From positions 1,346,001-1,410,000 of the forward strand of contig CALNXK010000124.1 of NCBI GenBank assembly GCA_942486035.1: 64,000 bases of DNA, in the 5' to 3' direction. The stretch's first letter is position 1, and every line of letters begins with the position of its first letter. Shown piece after piece: positions 20,323 through 32,193 of the stretch. A program made the translations under genes and the position numbers. The notes beneath the pieces are model-generated. The model did not search any database. It was not told the origin of the DNA and was given only the letters and a program-made list of their open reading frames with translations. This stretch comes from Porites lobata (lineage: Eukaryota > Cnidaria > Anthozoa > Scleractinia > Poritidae).

Positions 20323-23300
20323 CTAACAGTAAAATCTTGAAAATGCAACTTTAGTGCAATCTGGTCTCTGATCCCAGCAGTTGTCAGGTAATGCAGCTAT
20401 ACCTGCAAAACAAAATGAGCATAATTTTACTCAAAATTGGCTTAACAGCCTTTTTAGAAGTGCTGCTGGTCAGAGATGTTTCAACAGGAAATCATTCCCA
20501 TGCAGGGTCATGATTTTGAAATTCCTTTTTATCAGTATGTTGAGGTAATCCTGGTCAGGGGCCCCTTTCTCGAAAGTCCCGCTGACTTTATGGGCCCGAA
20601 ATCAAATATTCAAATCGAAATATAAAGAATAAGAGCGCGGGTCCTGGCAAGCAAACTACTCTATTTTGTTTCATTAACTGACAGTTTTATCATGTTAGAT
20701 GCAAAACTATTGAAACCTCTATCTTTAATGTAAATGGAGACAGCTTACCGGGCCCGTTAATTATCAGGACTTTCGAGAAACAGGCTCCAGAGGCCTTAGT
20801 GCTAAAAACAGTTCCATGGCCTGACCAGGCAAAATGGGATTAGGGCATAATCAAGCTAGTGCCGACATTCTCAGATGGATACTGCATCGGTTGACTGTTG
20901 ACTTACCATCTGTTAGTGCCTGCTCAACCTTCTCATCCTCCTGGATTTCCCTTAAAAAAAAAAAACAATCATAACAATTATTATTAACAGGCTGAGCAAA
21001 GTAATAGCTTATACATCTTAATAGTGCCTTACTCTACTCCAAAGGGAGATATTGGACTAGCCAGAGTGGCTTTTTGACTATATAACTGACTGGCTGATTG
21101 TTTGGTTGACTGACAGCTGACTGACTGACTATATCTAGCTGACTGACTGACTGACTGACTGACAGGCAGACTGCCTAAATGTCTAGATGTGAGTTAAGAC
21201 TCATCATTCAAACCTTTCACAGTTTTACTTATCATTCAGTTTTTTAAATAAAGGTATGATTATGGCAGTGTGATAGCAATTTACGCAATTGAGAATTCCC
21301 CCCCCCCCCAAAAAAAAAAAAAAATTACGGCTTCAATGGGATTCAAGCCCATGGCCTATGCGTTAGCACTGCAGTGCTCTAGCAATTGAGCTAATGATGA
21401 AGACACATACATTGAGAGGAGGCCAATTTTTTCAGTTTATTTCAACTGGATAAGGGAATGACACATGAAATGAAGCCACTGATGAAGTGAACTGCAGAAA
21501 TACAAAATTAGATGAAGATATGATTGTTGCAGTGTAATAATTTGAGAAAAAATATTTCAGGTTGATTTGCAATTGCTTAAATTGCTATTACACTGTGATG
21601 ATCATACTTTAATTGAAATTTGTATTTCTGCAGCTCTCATCAACCATGGCTTCATTTCACTCATCAATTTATCATTATTAAGATCAAGGCAGCTTGTCAG
21701 GCTGCTTAACAGTTTGGCTGTCTTCTGGCTAAAATGAATTGAGGACACTTAAATAAATACCTTACTCTTTCTTCCTCCAGACTGTCCACAATAAAGCTTC
21801 TCTTCTGAACAAGCTCCAGCAACTCAGATAGTAACTCCCGTTCTCTCTTTAGGTCATCAGACGATTTCACTTCATCTGTTGATTACACAACAAGAAAACC
21901 TTCAAATTTTGGAGGGTGCTGCAAGTCCCAAACTTTCCAGCTTGAAAAAAGGTTTTCTTGCAACCAGATTTGCAAGGGGGCAGGGAATGAATAAGCTCCC
22001 TGTTTATGTCAGGTAGCAGATGGAGACAGATGGGACCTTAAGTTAATGCCAGGTCATTGATCTTACTTCTGCACCCTTCCCACTGCTACATTATATAGCA
22101 TTACAACCGAATATATACTAGCAGGGGAGAAGTTTTGAAAATTAACATGAAAAGGATATTTTTATAGAATTCATCATTGTATGATCATATGTTTACATGA
22201 TCGATAAACCTCTTTTTATTGATTACCGTATCAAAATGTGACACGGACAAATTTGATGCTAATTACTGATTACCAGAGTTTAAGATAATAATTAATATTT
22301 ATTTATACACTCAGAATCCACTTGGCAGCAGTAAACCTCACCTCTCATGGCCACAAGTTTTCTTAATTCTCCTTCCACAGTTCGGTATCTCTCCTCATAA
22401 TTGTGAGACTGAAGTCTGAAGTGAGGATAACAAAAAAGAATTTAATGAAAAGTAGTTTACATTTGTTGGAAATTAAAGACATTTTAAATACTCATCAAAA
22501 ATGAGAAAGATGTTTTTTCAGTCAACGACACAGGCCATGAGGTGGCTCGGAAGAAAAAATCCCATTCCCCCCAAAACAAATCAAATATGGCCTTAATGAG
22601 TTATCATAAGCAAAAAAAAAGTGAAAGAATAAGGGAGTAATCCTACAAACGTCGTCAACACCAACAACTGACCAAAACAAGTAGTTAGTCAAACATGGTC
22701 CCAGCATCTGCACACAATATCAAATTAAAGAGACTTTGATGTGACAAATATATTAACAAAGAGCATCAAGTTCATCTCAGCTCATTAAAATGTTACTTAC
22801 AGGTATATCAGCTCTGATTCTCTTCTCATGATCCTGTTTTTATTGTGTACCACACCAAGCCATTCCTGCAAAAGTTCTTCTTCAGCTTCATTTATATCTC
22901 CATCAGCTGCTAAATGTAGTTGCAAAACCATGACAGTACTCAGTACAGCACAAGTAAGCCACTCAAACAACAAATACTGCCCCAAAAGAAAATTAAACTA
23001 ACTAATCATGATGTGTGGTGTTGAAGCTATTTCAAGGTCTCACTGGATTGGTCGTGAAAACATTATAAAGAAGCAAAGTTAACAACAGAACCTTGCACTA
23101 AAACAAAATAAACTTCAACTTACAAGTTTTTAAGAGCTACCACACTGATGCTTAATTACAACAGTCTGCTGTGCACTTATACAAACTTCAAAATGGCCAA
23201 AACCATAGTCAGGTTCAGTGTTTCCTTATTTTAAAAGCTAAGAATTTGAGACCCTATCACTACTTTCAAACATGCATCAGTCTCATTATTTTTCATAGAC

Positions 23301-26300
23301 TATTCTACACTCGTAAGAATTCAAACACGCGAGTCAATAAACTGTTCCCTTCTCAGTTTGTGGAAAGAACAGGGTTAGCACAGTCAGTTCAGGTGATTGC
23401 TGATGTTCCTCCCTACACTAAAGCCAAAATTTCTAAGTTAATTCCAATAAAATCAGGGATGCATCGGAGTGCCACAACAAATAATACTTTCAGGGTTTGC
23501 AAATTATATTGATGAGTGGAGTCACTGTGACTTCTGCTTCACAAATGTTGGCGTCATTTTGGAATATTTGGAGTCAAGTATCACAACGAAAAAAGCCATT
23601 TTCAGACTTCCAGCACGTGATGCTGGCATGTATACATTATCGTGAGGGATACACGAAGTAGCTGTGGCCGTCCGCTGACTTGGAAAGCTCAAATTCATGA
23701 TGGCGGTCATCGAGTAAACTTTGATCGTAATTTACCCTCTTCCTGTTTTGTTGTGCAGTATAATTCTTTAATTTTGATGATTTAATTAAGGTTTATGACG
23801 TTTACAATATTAATGTAAATTGTATTTGTTGCGAAAAAAACTGTGTTTTTTACCGAAAATTTCTCGAGTCGAAGTGGCTCCCTGTTTGTTACCAAAAATT
23901 TTTGGAGTCAAAGTGACTCCCTCCGTAACCTCTGTGGAGTCATCTGAACAATTTTGGCGTAAAATATGCCAAATTTGGCGTATTTGCGAACCCTGTATAA
24001 TATTATAAGTCAGCCATAAAAACTGCTAATAAAGTCAATTAATTGGTTGTTGAGTTACTTACGGCCCATGGTCTCTCTTAAGCTGTGCTCAATGTCCACG
24101 CCTCTTCTTTCAAGAATTCCATGCTGTGTTTCTAGAGCTTGTAACTCAAGGTCAATCTCGGCTGGAGAAAGTGTCACCTCATCCTCTTTGATAAGATCAG
24201 TTTCATTATATCCACTAATCTTGGCATCACGATGCAAAGATGTAATAGCTTCCCTTTCTGCTTTGCTAGTTTTACTTTTTTCTTTCCCAAAACTAAACTC
24301 TCCCTCAACTTCCATCACACATTGATGCTCCTCTGCAATTCTATACTCCTCAAAATCCCAAGGTTCCATGGTTTCCACAGTAAAAAATCGACTGTTTATT
24401 TTAGTTGAAGAAGCTTCCTGAGCAATGATAACAGACATTCTCGGTGAACTACATGATGAACTAGTATCAGTGAGAGATGCCGTGCTACCAACCGTTAAAG
24501 GAAGTGTCCAGGACACCTCTACTGGTGAATAATCCCTTTCTGGTGACAAGGAATTTTGTTGAACATCCGTCCCTGACGTATTTGACAGTTGTTCATTTGG
24601 TGTTAAAACAGGACTTTCATTTCCAGCAGTGGATAATACTGTTGAAACTTTCAAACTTTCACCAGATACTTTTTCATCAGGTACATTGTTTTGTGCATAC
24701 AATGGCATGTCAATTCCACTGTCATGCGATGCTGCATGCCTTTTTAAACCAGGAGATGACCGGTCTCCAGCAGAAAGCTCAGGAGAGGCTGGCTGTACCT
24801 GAAGTGATGGAACGTCATTTGTGACCTCTTCAGACTTAATCACTTTGTAAGTTACTGTCTTCTGAGGCATACTTTTAGTTTCTTTTGATGATGGTGTACT
24901 TTCACTCATTTGACTGTCACCCTGTCTGTTTTCTTGACTGTTATCAACATGTATGACAACCACATTATCATTTGTATTGAGAGACTCACTTCTTTTACTA
25001 AGACTTTCCTCAGATTCATCATCAGCATTCTCAGATGAACCTAAATTTTCTCCCTTAATTTCTGGCTCTGTTTTCTTAGTTCCTGAAGAAATGGCTTTTG
25101 TTTCTGGAGCGCTAGTTTTTCGTTCCATGTTCACTTTTGCTTTCATTGATTTGGACCTTACCCTGAAAGGAATTTCATCAGAAGCCTTCTCTTTACCAGC
25201 TTCACTTCCCATGTACATTTTCCTCAACTCTTTCACACTTCTGCGATTGCTGCTAAGACCTGGCTTGCGGGTTTCTGCTGTCTTTCCTGCAAAGTTTGCA
25301 GAAAGTCTTCTAGATGAAGTTACCTGAGAGTCAGTTTGCTGCTTCCATGCAGAAATACATTTCAGCTCCCTCTGCATTTCACTGCTTTTTCTGGCAATGA
25401 TGGTCTTGTGTTTTTCATCAATCATGTCATTGATATTGAGAAACTTCTCACGCAACTTTTGCACACTTTTGGGCACAACGACCGAAGGATCAATATCACC
25501 CAGAATACTACCCTTGCGTGATCCACTTCCTCTTCTCGAATCACTATTTACACTTGCATCAGAATACTTCCTTTCATATGAATGTTTTCTTTCACTATCT
25601 GTCACCTTATCTTCCTCTTGTAAGTTGCTCTCTGCCCTTTTTTCAGGGTCTTCTAAAAAATCATTTTTTTCCAGGACATTATTATTAATTTTTGCCTCAT
25701 ATCCACCTTGCAGTGATGCTACTAAACTTGGCTTGCAGTCATTTTCTATTAACTTACTTTTGTCTGCAATATTACTATCATTTTTTGCTTCATTGCGGTC
25801 ATCATTTGATTCACTTTTAGCTGCTCTTTTAAGCAACTCTTCTTTAAAAGTTGTTCTTTTAAGCAACTCGTCTTCGACTGCTGCTCTCTTTAGCAGCTCT
25901 TCTTTGAATGAAAAAAAGAGGTTTTCTGTCGGCTTTTCATAAACACTGTCTTCTCTAGTTATCTTTTTTACATCCTCTTTAGAAAACAGACTTTCCTTGC
26001 TTTTGTCAACGATCACTTCTTTCTCCTTTGAAACCAAATCCGGTTGTGTGGATGATGCTATAGAACCTTTGATTGTTTCCTCTTTATTTAAACCACCACC
26101 TGGGACATTAACTTTCTCCTCTATTCCATTCCTTAATTGAGTCCCAGGAGCTCGTCGTTTGTGCTCTGGAGACCAGGAAGCTTTTTCATGTTCTAGAGAC
26201 CTGACATATTTTCCTTTTCCCTCACTTTTGCTTTTCCCTCTGCCATTTCCTGAAAATCTCCTTTTCTTTTCCCCTTTGCTTCTGTGTTGTGACAATGAAG

Positions 26301-27793
26301 GTTTCTTTGATGAATGTGTGTGCTTTTGGCTTTTAGCTACAGTGTCCTTCCCTAATGGCTGTGGTAGTGCATTTAACCTTATTGTATTTCTTTTTACAAT
26401 GGAGAATTGTCTTTGGAGAGAGCTTTTCTCCTGCCCAGGTGAATCATTTACATGCGAATTGTCAGTTGAGGATTTGGAAGGTGAATTCTTTTGAGAATAG
26501 GCTTTCTGTGCTACATCTGGCATTGTTTCCAGCTTAATTTTAATAGGAGTTTCTCTTTTTCCTGTTGGTTAAAAAAAATCAAAGTATGGTTAGATAGGAA
26601 TGCAGAAAAAGAAATGTCAGTTAAAGAGAAGGTGTATGCTTAAGAGCACTTTCTATATATGAATAGGTCTCTCTTGCATTGGGAGCTAGGGTGGGACAGC
26701 AGTGAGAGCCATGTCTCCCTCCAATGTGTCCCAGGGTTCAAATCCCGACATCTATGCCATATGTGAGTTGAGTTTGTTGTTGGTTGTCTCCTTTGCTCCA
26801 AGAGGTTTTTCTCCAGGTACTCCAGTTTTCACTTATCCTCAAGAACCAAATCCGATTTGACCAGGAATCGGGTAGATGAATAACCACTTTGTGGAAGTGC
26901 TACCTTTATATGGTTATTTATATATTTATTTGGGCCTCCATTTTAGAGAAATGATGATCACAATCACAACATTAAGTAATACAGTGCCGTGATACACCGG
27001 GAAGAACTAGCTGATCACAGTGGAAGCCCCTGTTTATCCCAGGCATCTCCGACATCATGTTTTACAAAATAGTTGGTAAATGCCCCTTAAATAATTTAAG
27101 GTTGACATTTATAACACCTTAACCCCATTTATGTGGTAATGCAAACACAACAGAGCTTAGCTCAAAGTTACGTGCTGTCTGGAGATAGAAGCAAGGGGCC
27201 TAGTGATTTTTTTTATTCCTACAAGGGTCCCATCTGCAGGGAAAAGTTCTGTGAGAAGGAACTACGCTTTTTGGTCTTCATTAGAGAAGGAAAAAGGACC
27301 TAACTATTTGTATATGTGAAGCAAAGGCAGGTCGGGGCTTCTCCTCAATTTATTTTTAAGACCATGAATGTTGCCTCGGAAAGGAATCTAACCAAACACA
27401 ATTGCTACAGTCAGTCACCCGACCAATCAGCTAATCAGCAGGTAGCAGTCAATAACTTACCCCCTCCACAATCAAACAAGCAGCAAAACTTTTCTGTTTC
27501 CAGAAAATAATGGTATGTTCCTGGTCGAAGGCAAGCATTGCACTTATCACATCTGAAACATCCTCGGTGGAAAAGCTTCCTTTCTGCAATTAACCTCTCC
27601 ATGATGTAGACTCTTTTGTGGCAAATACAGCAATCATTTCCAAGAAAAGGTGATTTCCTTGCTGTACCTGGTGAGGATTCATCAGATGAATTCCTGCTCT
27701 AGATAAACAGAAAGTGAATCACTAAAAGTGAATCATTTTTATGGTGACAGAAAAATATTATCAACAACAACAACAACAACAACACTTTATTTC

Positions 27794-27851
<58 letters not shown>

Positions 27852-27852
27852 G

Positions 27853-27905
<53 letters not shown>

Positions 27906-29660
27906 AAAAGATGTTTAAATGTTTAGGTCAGGGACACAAGAACAAAGAAAACAGAGAAACGCACACAAAGAGTTAAGTAAACTACCAGTATATTAAAGAG
28001 ACTAAAATTCATACGGCATACTGGTAGACACTCACAATATTAAACAGATATAATATATCACACGCTACAGAACACTAGACTCAAATTCACTACAATTTCC
28101 TCAAGAGCGAAGAAATAAGCAGCCATCTTGTCCACTGACCGCTGACCAGCACAATTACTGAAAAATTAGTTTAAAAGGGTGTTACCAATATAAAATTTTC
28201 ATTACACTCTAGACACATCCAAATGACTACCAAGGAAAGGAATATACTCTTCACTGCCACACTTACTGTTTCCAAGTTTGTTCTTAGAGGATCCACACCT
28301 AAGTACTTGCCATGCTCTTTGCTCTTCGACGATTCCTCCTTGGCATCTGATTTAAAGACACTTCGTAGAGCTGAAGCAACTCTTTTTGCATGACCAGAAA
28401 GAATGTAGATCTGATTGGAAGGTGACGTGCGCTTGCTTCCTTTGTGGCCTTTAGATTCAGTTCTTGTCTTGGGCTGAATGTTCATCTTTGTGGCATAGCC
28501 CTGGTTTGCTGCAAATACAAAAATAAACATACACACTTTATAAACATAAATTAGTATTTAGAGTTACCTCACCATTATTTATGGAGGGTCTGTCTCATGG
28601 TGGAAGAGCCAGACCACAAACCAGGTGTAGAATATGCATGGATAAGTAATGTTGATAACATGCATGATTATTTCCAGTAAGAATTATTGACCATGTGCTT
28701 TCTGTGGCACTCTCAGTCTACAGTTCTACCGATTAAACGAGTTCACGAGTTAATAATTGTGGCTTGGGCTGGTTTTCTTGTTCCAAGGGTCTTTAAAAAA
28801 ATTAACTGGTAGTATCATACAGGCTGCGATGTTAAAACTTTTCATCACCTTCTCTCATTTATCCCTGTACACACTATTGTACAAAAAAGTAGGGGGCCAT
28901 AGATCCCAAGGTGTGGTCTATTTTTCAGCTTTATGCTGTAGAATAAAATAATACTGTATATTTAGGGACCAAACTCAAGAGCTCTTCGTTATTTTTTCTA
29001 GTAGTAAACAACTATATCTCCTTCAAGAAATTAAGAACCTAAGTAAGAACCTACTTGGCCTAAATTGCCAATAACTACTCCAAAATAAAAGAACCTTTTT
29101 TGTCAGACCTCAAAAAATGTGCCTTCTTATAATTTATTATTAGCAGGTGTTTACTGTACCCTACAAAAATTGGCAAAGCTAAAAAGTTTAAGTTGCACTG
29201 AACTGAAATACTGGCAGTACTGACAGCTTATACTTTGCAACATTTTTCTAATCAACAAAAACATTGAATTGTAAAAATTCTGAAAGGTTTTACTTTCCAA
29301 CACAGAAATGATACAATAACTCTCTTAAATAAAAGCTGAGCAGTGTATCACCTACCAGGAGATCTGTTCTTGAAGTACTCATAAAGCTGTGACACATATG
29401 TAATAACACTCAGCTTATCTGGAATGGTATTCTCTAACATGTCACTCGCATCAAGTACCATAGGGATGCCCAAGTGTTTTTCAGCCACACTGAAAGCCTG
29501 TCATGTTAAGAATTAAAGATACGATTATACCTGACTAGTGCAATCCATAAAAACCAATAGCCGAAAACCAATCAATAAATTGATAATTGTCAATAATCAC
29601 TTTTTGATTGATTTTGATTGTATCAGTCGATCAATAGAAATTGATAGCAACAACTTTTTT

Positions 29661-29691
<31 letters not shown>

Positions 29692-32193
29692 TCCAATTGA
29701 AGCAATTGGAAAGAAGAAGCCTGAAAAAAATCAGGGCTTCTTTGTCAGCGCTATCGATTTTACCGATTTCATCATCTTTCATTATGCCTTCAAGTTTTAA
29801 AAGTCTCGCATTATTTTACAGTTCACAATATTAGCAATTATGCAGATGTTTTGTGTTTTAAATGATGATCATGATTCTTCTCTGACATTTTTATCAGGTT
29901 TTATAGTCATGTCACATCTCTTGCCTTAATAATGCTTTTACAGTATGATTTTTCAAGAAGCAAGGGTCTTGCTGACAAACTCTATGTACACTGATCAGTA
30001 TCCTCACCACTTGAACTATAAAGTGTAGGGTTCAACTTGAACAGTTTCCAATGCAAGCAAACTGAATCAATTGTTTATGTTAAGTTTACTCTCATTCTTA
30101 ATTCTTTTTTATTTTGTCGTTTGGCCGAAAATGTCTCATTAGAATATTGATTGTAAATTGTAAAATAAATATCAATTAAAATTTATCTGTCCCATATGTT
30201 CCGGAAACAACAAACTTTGACAACGTAAAAGCTAAAAAACATGGAAATTTAAGTGCCGATTAAAATAGATAACTTCGATAAAAATCTATTAATATTGGTA
30301 ATTACCGATTAGCAACAGCTTTCTCCTAAAAACGTTTCCCACCAGATGAGAATGAAGCCTACTAAATGCCCAGCAAAAGAAAAAAAATGAGTCAAGAAAA
30401 ATGAAAAAAGAGGGAGCAGAGAAAGCGAAAAGCAAAAAGACATGACTGCTGGGTCACTTTTAAACCCAAAATCTCGAAATTTGGCTTTGAATATTTTGCA
30501 TCTGGATCAGAAGGCCGCGAAGTGTATGACCTGTAAACAGCTTTGTGGTAAGTTTTAGCTCTTAATAGCACAACAGTGACCAGAAAACTGCTCGACTAGC
30601 TTCAAAACGCGTTTTTCGGCAAAATTTCCAGGAGCGAATGGGTTAATCAGCAGATTCCTCCTGGGTTCCATGGGTATCCACCTAACACAGGTTAAATTTT
30701 TCTGTTCTACTTGGAAATAATTTTAGAAAAGTAACAATTGATGCACATTTACTTTTTTTACTTGGCCTTCCTCCATCATTCACAGAAATCATTAAGAAAA
30801 GTGCAAATAGCTTGGCTCCTTCTTTCTGTCCAACATCCCCATTCATGAACAAAAGTTGCGGTTTAATTTTTTGTTTGTTTTGTTTTTGGTTTGGCTTGTT
30901 TTTGCACTAAAGAAAATGAAAATTAAACTGGTTCGAAAAATGCCAAACCAAACAAAAAATTAAACCACAGTATGTACATAACGTAGAGAATCAGAATATG
31001 CAAATTAGGTGAACATTATGATACAGTCACACCCCATATAATACGGACACTGTGGGGGCCATAGAAAGTGTCCATATCAAGGAGTTGTCCGTATTAAGCG
31101 GATTGAATTCAGAGGAAATGTAAGGGCTAGGGACAAGTAAAACTGTCCATAGTAACAAGGTGCCCATATTAAGCCACTGTCCATAAAGCGGGGTGCGACT
31201 GTATTAAAAATAAGAGATCGATTCAGCGCCCTCGGATTAACAGTCAATTATTTCACTTTCAGAAGTTTGTAAAGGGAGTCAATATAAATCTCAAGATTTA
31301 CTTTTATTTCAGTGTCACGACATAACGATTGCTACATAAGAGATCGCAAGTCAACTTTCAGGAAATAAACCTATATTCTAAATAACCTATCAATCTGTTT
31401 GTTCTGATATTGGTTCGGGTACGTGCTGCAAACGAACAGCAACTGGAAAAAAAAAGACACAAACTGTACGATCCGGAATGTGTTTTTTAAAAAAAGTATG
31501 CTAATTCTATGTAGCTTATCGTCTAGTGAACGTCGCCGTCCGGAAAGAGAGAAATCTGACAATATCATTTGTTTGGTTTGCCAACGAGCAGGGCGTTCCG
31601 CTTATTTCTTCAAGTTTATAGGGTCTATTCTAATTGTTTTGACACCAGTAATGAAACAATAAACTAACAAGTGGATAAATAACAGGTCTGTTGACCATGA
31701 AAAACGCAATTATTTTGCCAACAGTGAGTTCAAGAGTTGACACTATACTTGAAATTTTTCGGATTACACGCACTTAGTTTCAACTATTACTTACCAGTTC
31801 ATTGTTAACCATGATGTTTTCTTTCGAAAGCCTGTCAAAATCTCTAAATTAGATCAAAAGAAAGCACATTCTTAACATATGAGCTGAACAATGCCGCATT
31901 TTCGCCGGCTCGGTGCAAACACCGTGAAATGAAGCACAACTTGAGATAGTTTGAACTTACATCAAATCCGGTCTGAAATGGTGTATAATTGCACAAAATG
32001 CCAAGCCATCTCGCCATGAAGTTGTCATGTTGATCACGTTCACTTCACTGTAGCTTTCCGTCTGTTGTCGACACCAGAGGAGTAATGCCTGTGTCCCGGA
32101 AAACGCCATATTTGCACCCGTTTTTTCTGTGTTCATGTCAAAACCTTTGTACGGCTCTTCGTCGATGCTTGTTTCTAAAAGTAGTTCAGGCAT
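20323..32193 (-). CDS. MICALL: MICAL-like protein (CH - LIM - bMERB), 11 exons
   Basis: Exons in transcript order are 31961-32193, 31795-31843, 29356-29497, 28267-28508, 27461-27698, 24063-26561, 22801-22909, 22342-22415, 21761-21875, 20907-20950 and 20323-20402. Phase agrees throughout, giving 1274 residues. A type-2 CH domain (about 27-140) precedes one LIM domain (245-298), a long charged disordered region (about 303-1095) and a bMERB helical domain (about 1098-1255). This order, without an N-terminal FAD monooxygenase, defines MICAL-like proteins, which link Rab8/10/13/35-family GTPases to recycling endosomes and actin. Vertebrate MICALL1/2 have about 860-900 residues; the extra length here is in the disordered middle. 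I saw no NPF motif, which vertebrate MICALL1 uses to bind EHD1. EHBP1 has CH and bMERB but no LIM, so it is excluded. Confidence 0.93.
20557..20788. mobile_element. MITE in the last MICALL intron
   Basis: Inverted ends 'ggggcccctttctcgaaagt' and 'actttcgagaaacaggctcc' bound the element, with inner 'gggcccgaaat' / 'gggcccgttaa' halves. A single related end, 'ggactttcgagaaacggccc', occurs at 57750-57769. Confidence 0.65.
20907..22909 (-). CDS. MICALL: MICALL exons 7-10: bMERB Rab-binding domain
   Basis: Exons 22801-22909, 22342-22415, 21761-21875 and 20907-20950 encode the core of the three-helix bMERB fold. Diagnostic phrases are EEELLQEWLGVVHNKNRIMR, ESELIYLLQSHNYEERYR, EGELRKLVAMRD, ERELLSELLELVQKRSFIVD and SLEEERVREIQEDEKVEQAL. 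Exon 9 uses the donor AG|GTATTT at 21760. The stronger-looking GTAAGG five bases earlier would throw exon 10 into a TGA stop. Exon 11 adds the short non-conserved tail GIAALPDNCWDQRPD... ending SRFYC. Confidence 0.88.
21103..21165. repeat. (GACT)n microsatellite
   Basis: Runs of 'gactgactgact' are interrupted by 'atatctagct'. Intronic, in MICALL. Confidence 0.8.
21245..21400 (-). repeat. tRNA-derived SINE, antisense in the plus-strand text
   Basis: Read on the minus strand it has an A-box-like 'tagctcaattgctagagc', a B-box-like 'gggcttgaatcccat', then A/C homopolymers and the tail 'caattgcgtaaattgct'. The same tail occurs at 48660 and 52272. It sits in MICALL intron 9, in the gene's sense orientation. 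Confidence 0.7.
21465..21662. repeat. Inverted pair of SINE tails
   Basis: About 21467-21535 ('gaagccactgatgaagtgaa', then ctgcagaaatacaaa and a 'gcagtgtaata' motif) is the reverse complement, with mismatches, of about 21578-21662. Each half resembles the 3' half of the local SINE family. The pair could fold into a hairpin in the MICALL pre-mRNA. Confidence 0.6.
23491..23995. mobile_element. CAGGG-ended TIR element, 505 bp, MICALL intron 6
   Basis: The ends are CAGGGTTTGCAAAT and, inverted, CAGGGTTCGCAAAT. Inner motifs 'gagtcactgtgact' and 'ggagtcaaagtgactcc' recur. Flanking duplications are not convincing. CAGGG ends suggest hAT, but the superfamily is unproven. Confidence 0.7.
24063..26561 (-). 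CDS. MICALL: MICALL exon 6: long disordered linker and start of bMERB
   Basis: This single 2499-bp exon encodes residues 302-1134, rich in Ser, Glu and Lys. It contains three neighbouring copies of an ELLKR motif (EELLKRAAVEDELLKRTTFK, then EELLKRAA) and many S/T-P sites. The last 35 or so residues (SPAEIDLELQALETQHGIL, ERRGVDIEHSLRETMG) are the first helix of bMERB. No long open frame elsewhere here is credible; those on the plus strand are antisense shadows. Confidence 0.92.
26675..26940 (+). repeat. tRNA-derived SINE in MICALL intron 5
   Basis: A canonical B box 'gggttcaaatcccgaca' (about 26733-26749) follows a weak A-box region. After it comes a body with 'ccaagaggtttttctccagg', a known style of cnidarian SINE body. 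Boundaries are approximate. Confidence 0.6.
27461..27698 (-). CDS. MICALL: MICALL exon 5: LIM domain
   Basis: Residues 223-302. Eight zinc ligands are visible in LIM spacing: C245, C248, H266, C269 for the first finger and C272, C275, C295, D298 for the second (CICHKRVYIMERLIAERK ... HRGCFRCDKC ... CCLFD). All are intact, so the domain should bind two zinc ions. Confidence 0.9.
27762..27784. repeat. (CAA)n microsatellite
   Basis: An uninterrupted 'caacaacaa' run at the start of a noncoding block in MICALL intron 4. Confidence 0.9.
28960..29165 (-). repeat. Partial 'ggttctta' TIR element in MICALL intron 3
   Basis: On the minus strand it reads tacagtaaacacctgc, then 'aggttcttacttaggttctt', matching the ends seen at 15440-15800 and 49599-50190. 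Only one terminus is clear. Confidence 0.5.
29356..32193 (-). CDS. MICALL: MICALL exons 1-3: N-terminus and CH domain
   Basis: Exons 31961-32193, 31795-31843 and 29356-29497. CH-domain landmarks are TQALLLWCRQQTESY, TSWRDGLAFCAIIHHFRPDL, IDFDRLSKENIMVNNELAFS, VAEKHLGIPMVLDASDM and KLSVITYVSQLYEYFK. The first ATG adds about 28 residues before MAFSGTQALLLW. Met29 lies where vertebrate MICALL proteins begin, so initiation at 32109 is an alternative. Exon 4 (28267-28508) continues into a basic linker. Confidence 0.9.
30855..30970. mobile_element. Palindromic MITE in MICALL intron 2
   Basis: 'tgcggtttaattttttgttt' at the left and 'aaacaaaaaattaaaccaca' at the right are near-perfect inverted ends around a second inner pair (ggtttggc / gccaaacc). 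Confidence 0.65.

Noticed and set aside
21103..21165. Short regularly spaced repeats resembling an array
   Set aside because: A simple (GACT)n microsatellite without unique spacers; not CRISPR.
21761..21766. Donor GTAAGG for MICALL exon 9
   Set aside because: It would read GGA AAT CCA GGA GGA TGA in exon 10. The next donor restores the family-typical EEERVREIQEDE.
24953..25942. Long plus-strand open frames opposite MICALL exon 6
   Set aside because: They are Ser/Leu/Phe-rich mirror images of the Glu/Lys/Ser-rich coding strand, with no domains; the minus-strand frame belongs to a fully phased gene.
20323..32193. EHBP1 identity for the CH/bMERB gene
   Set aside because: EHBP1 has an N-terminal C2 domain and no LIM. 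A complete LIM domain with eight zinc ligands is present here, and no C2 was found.
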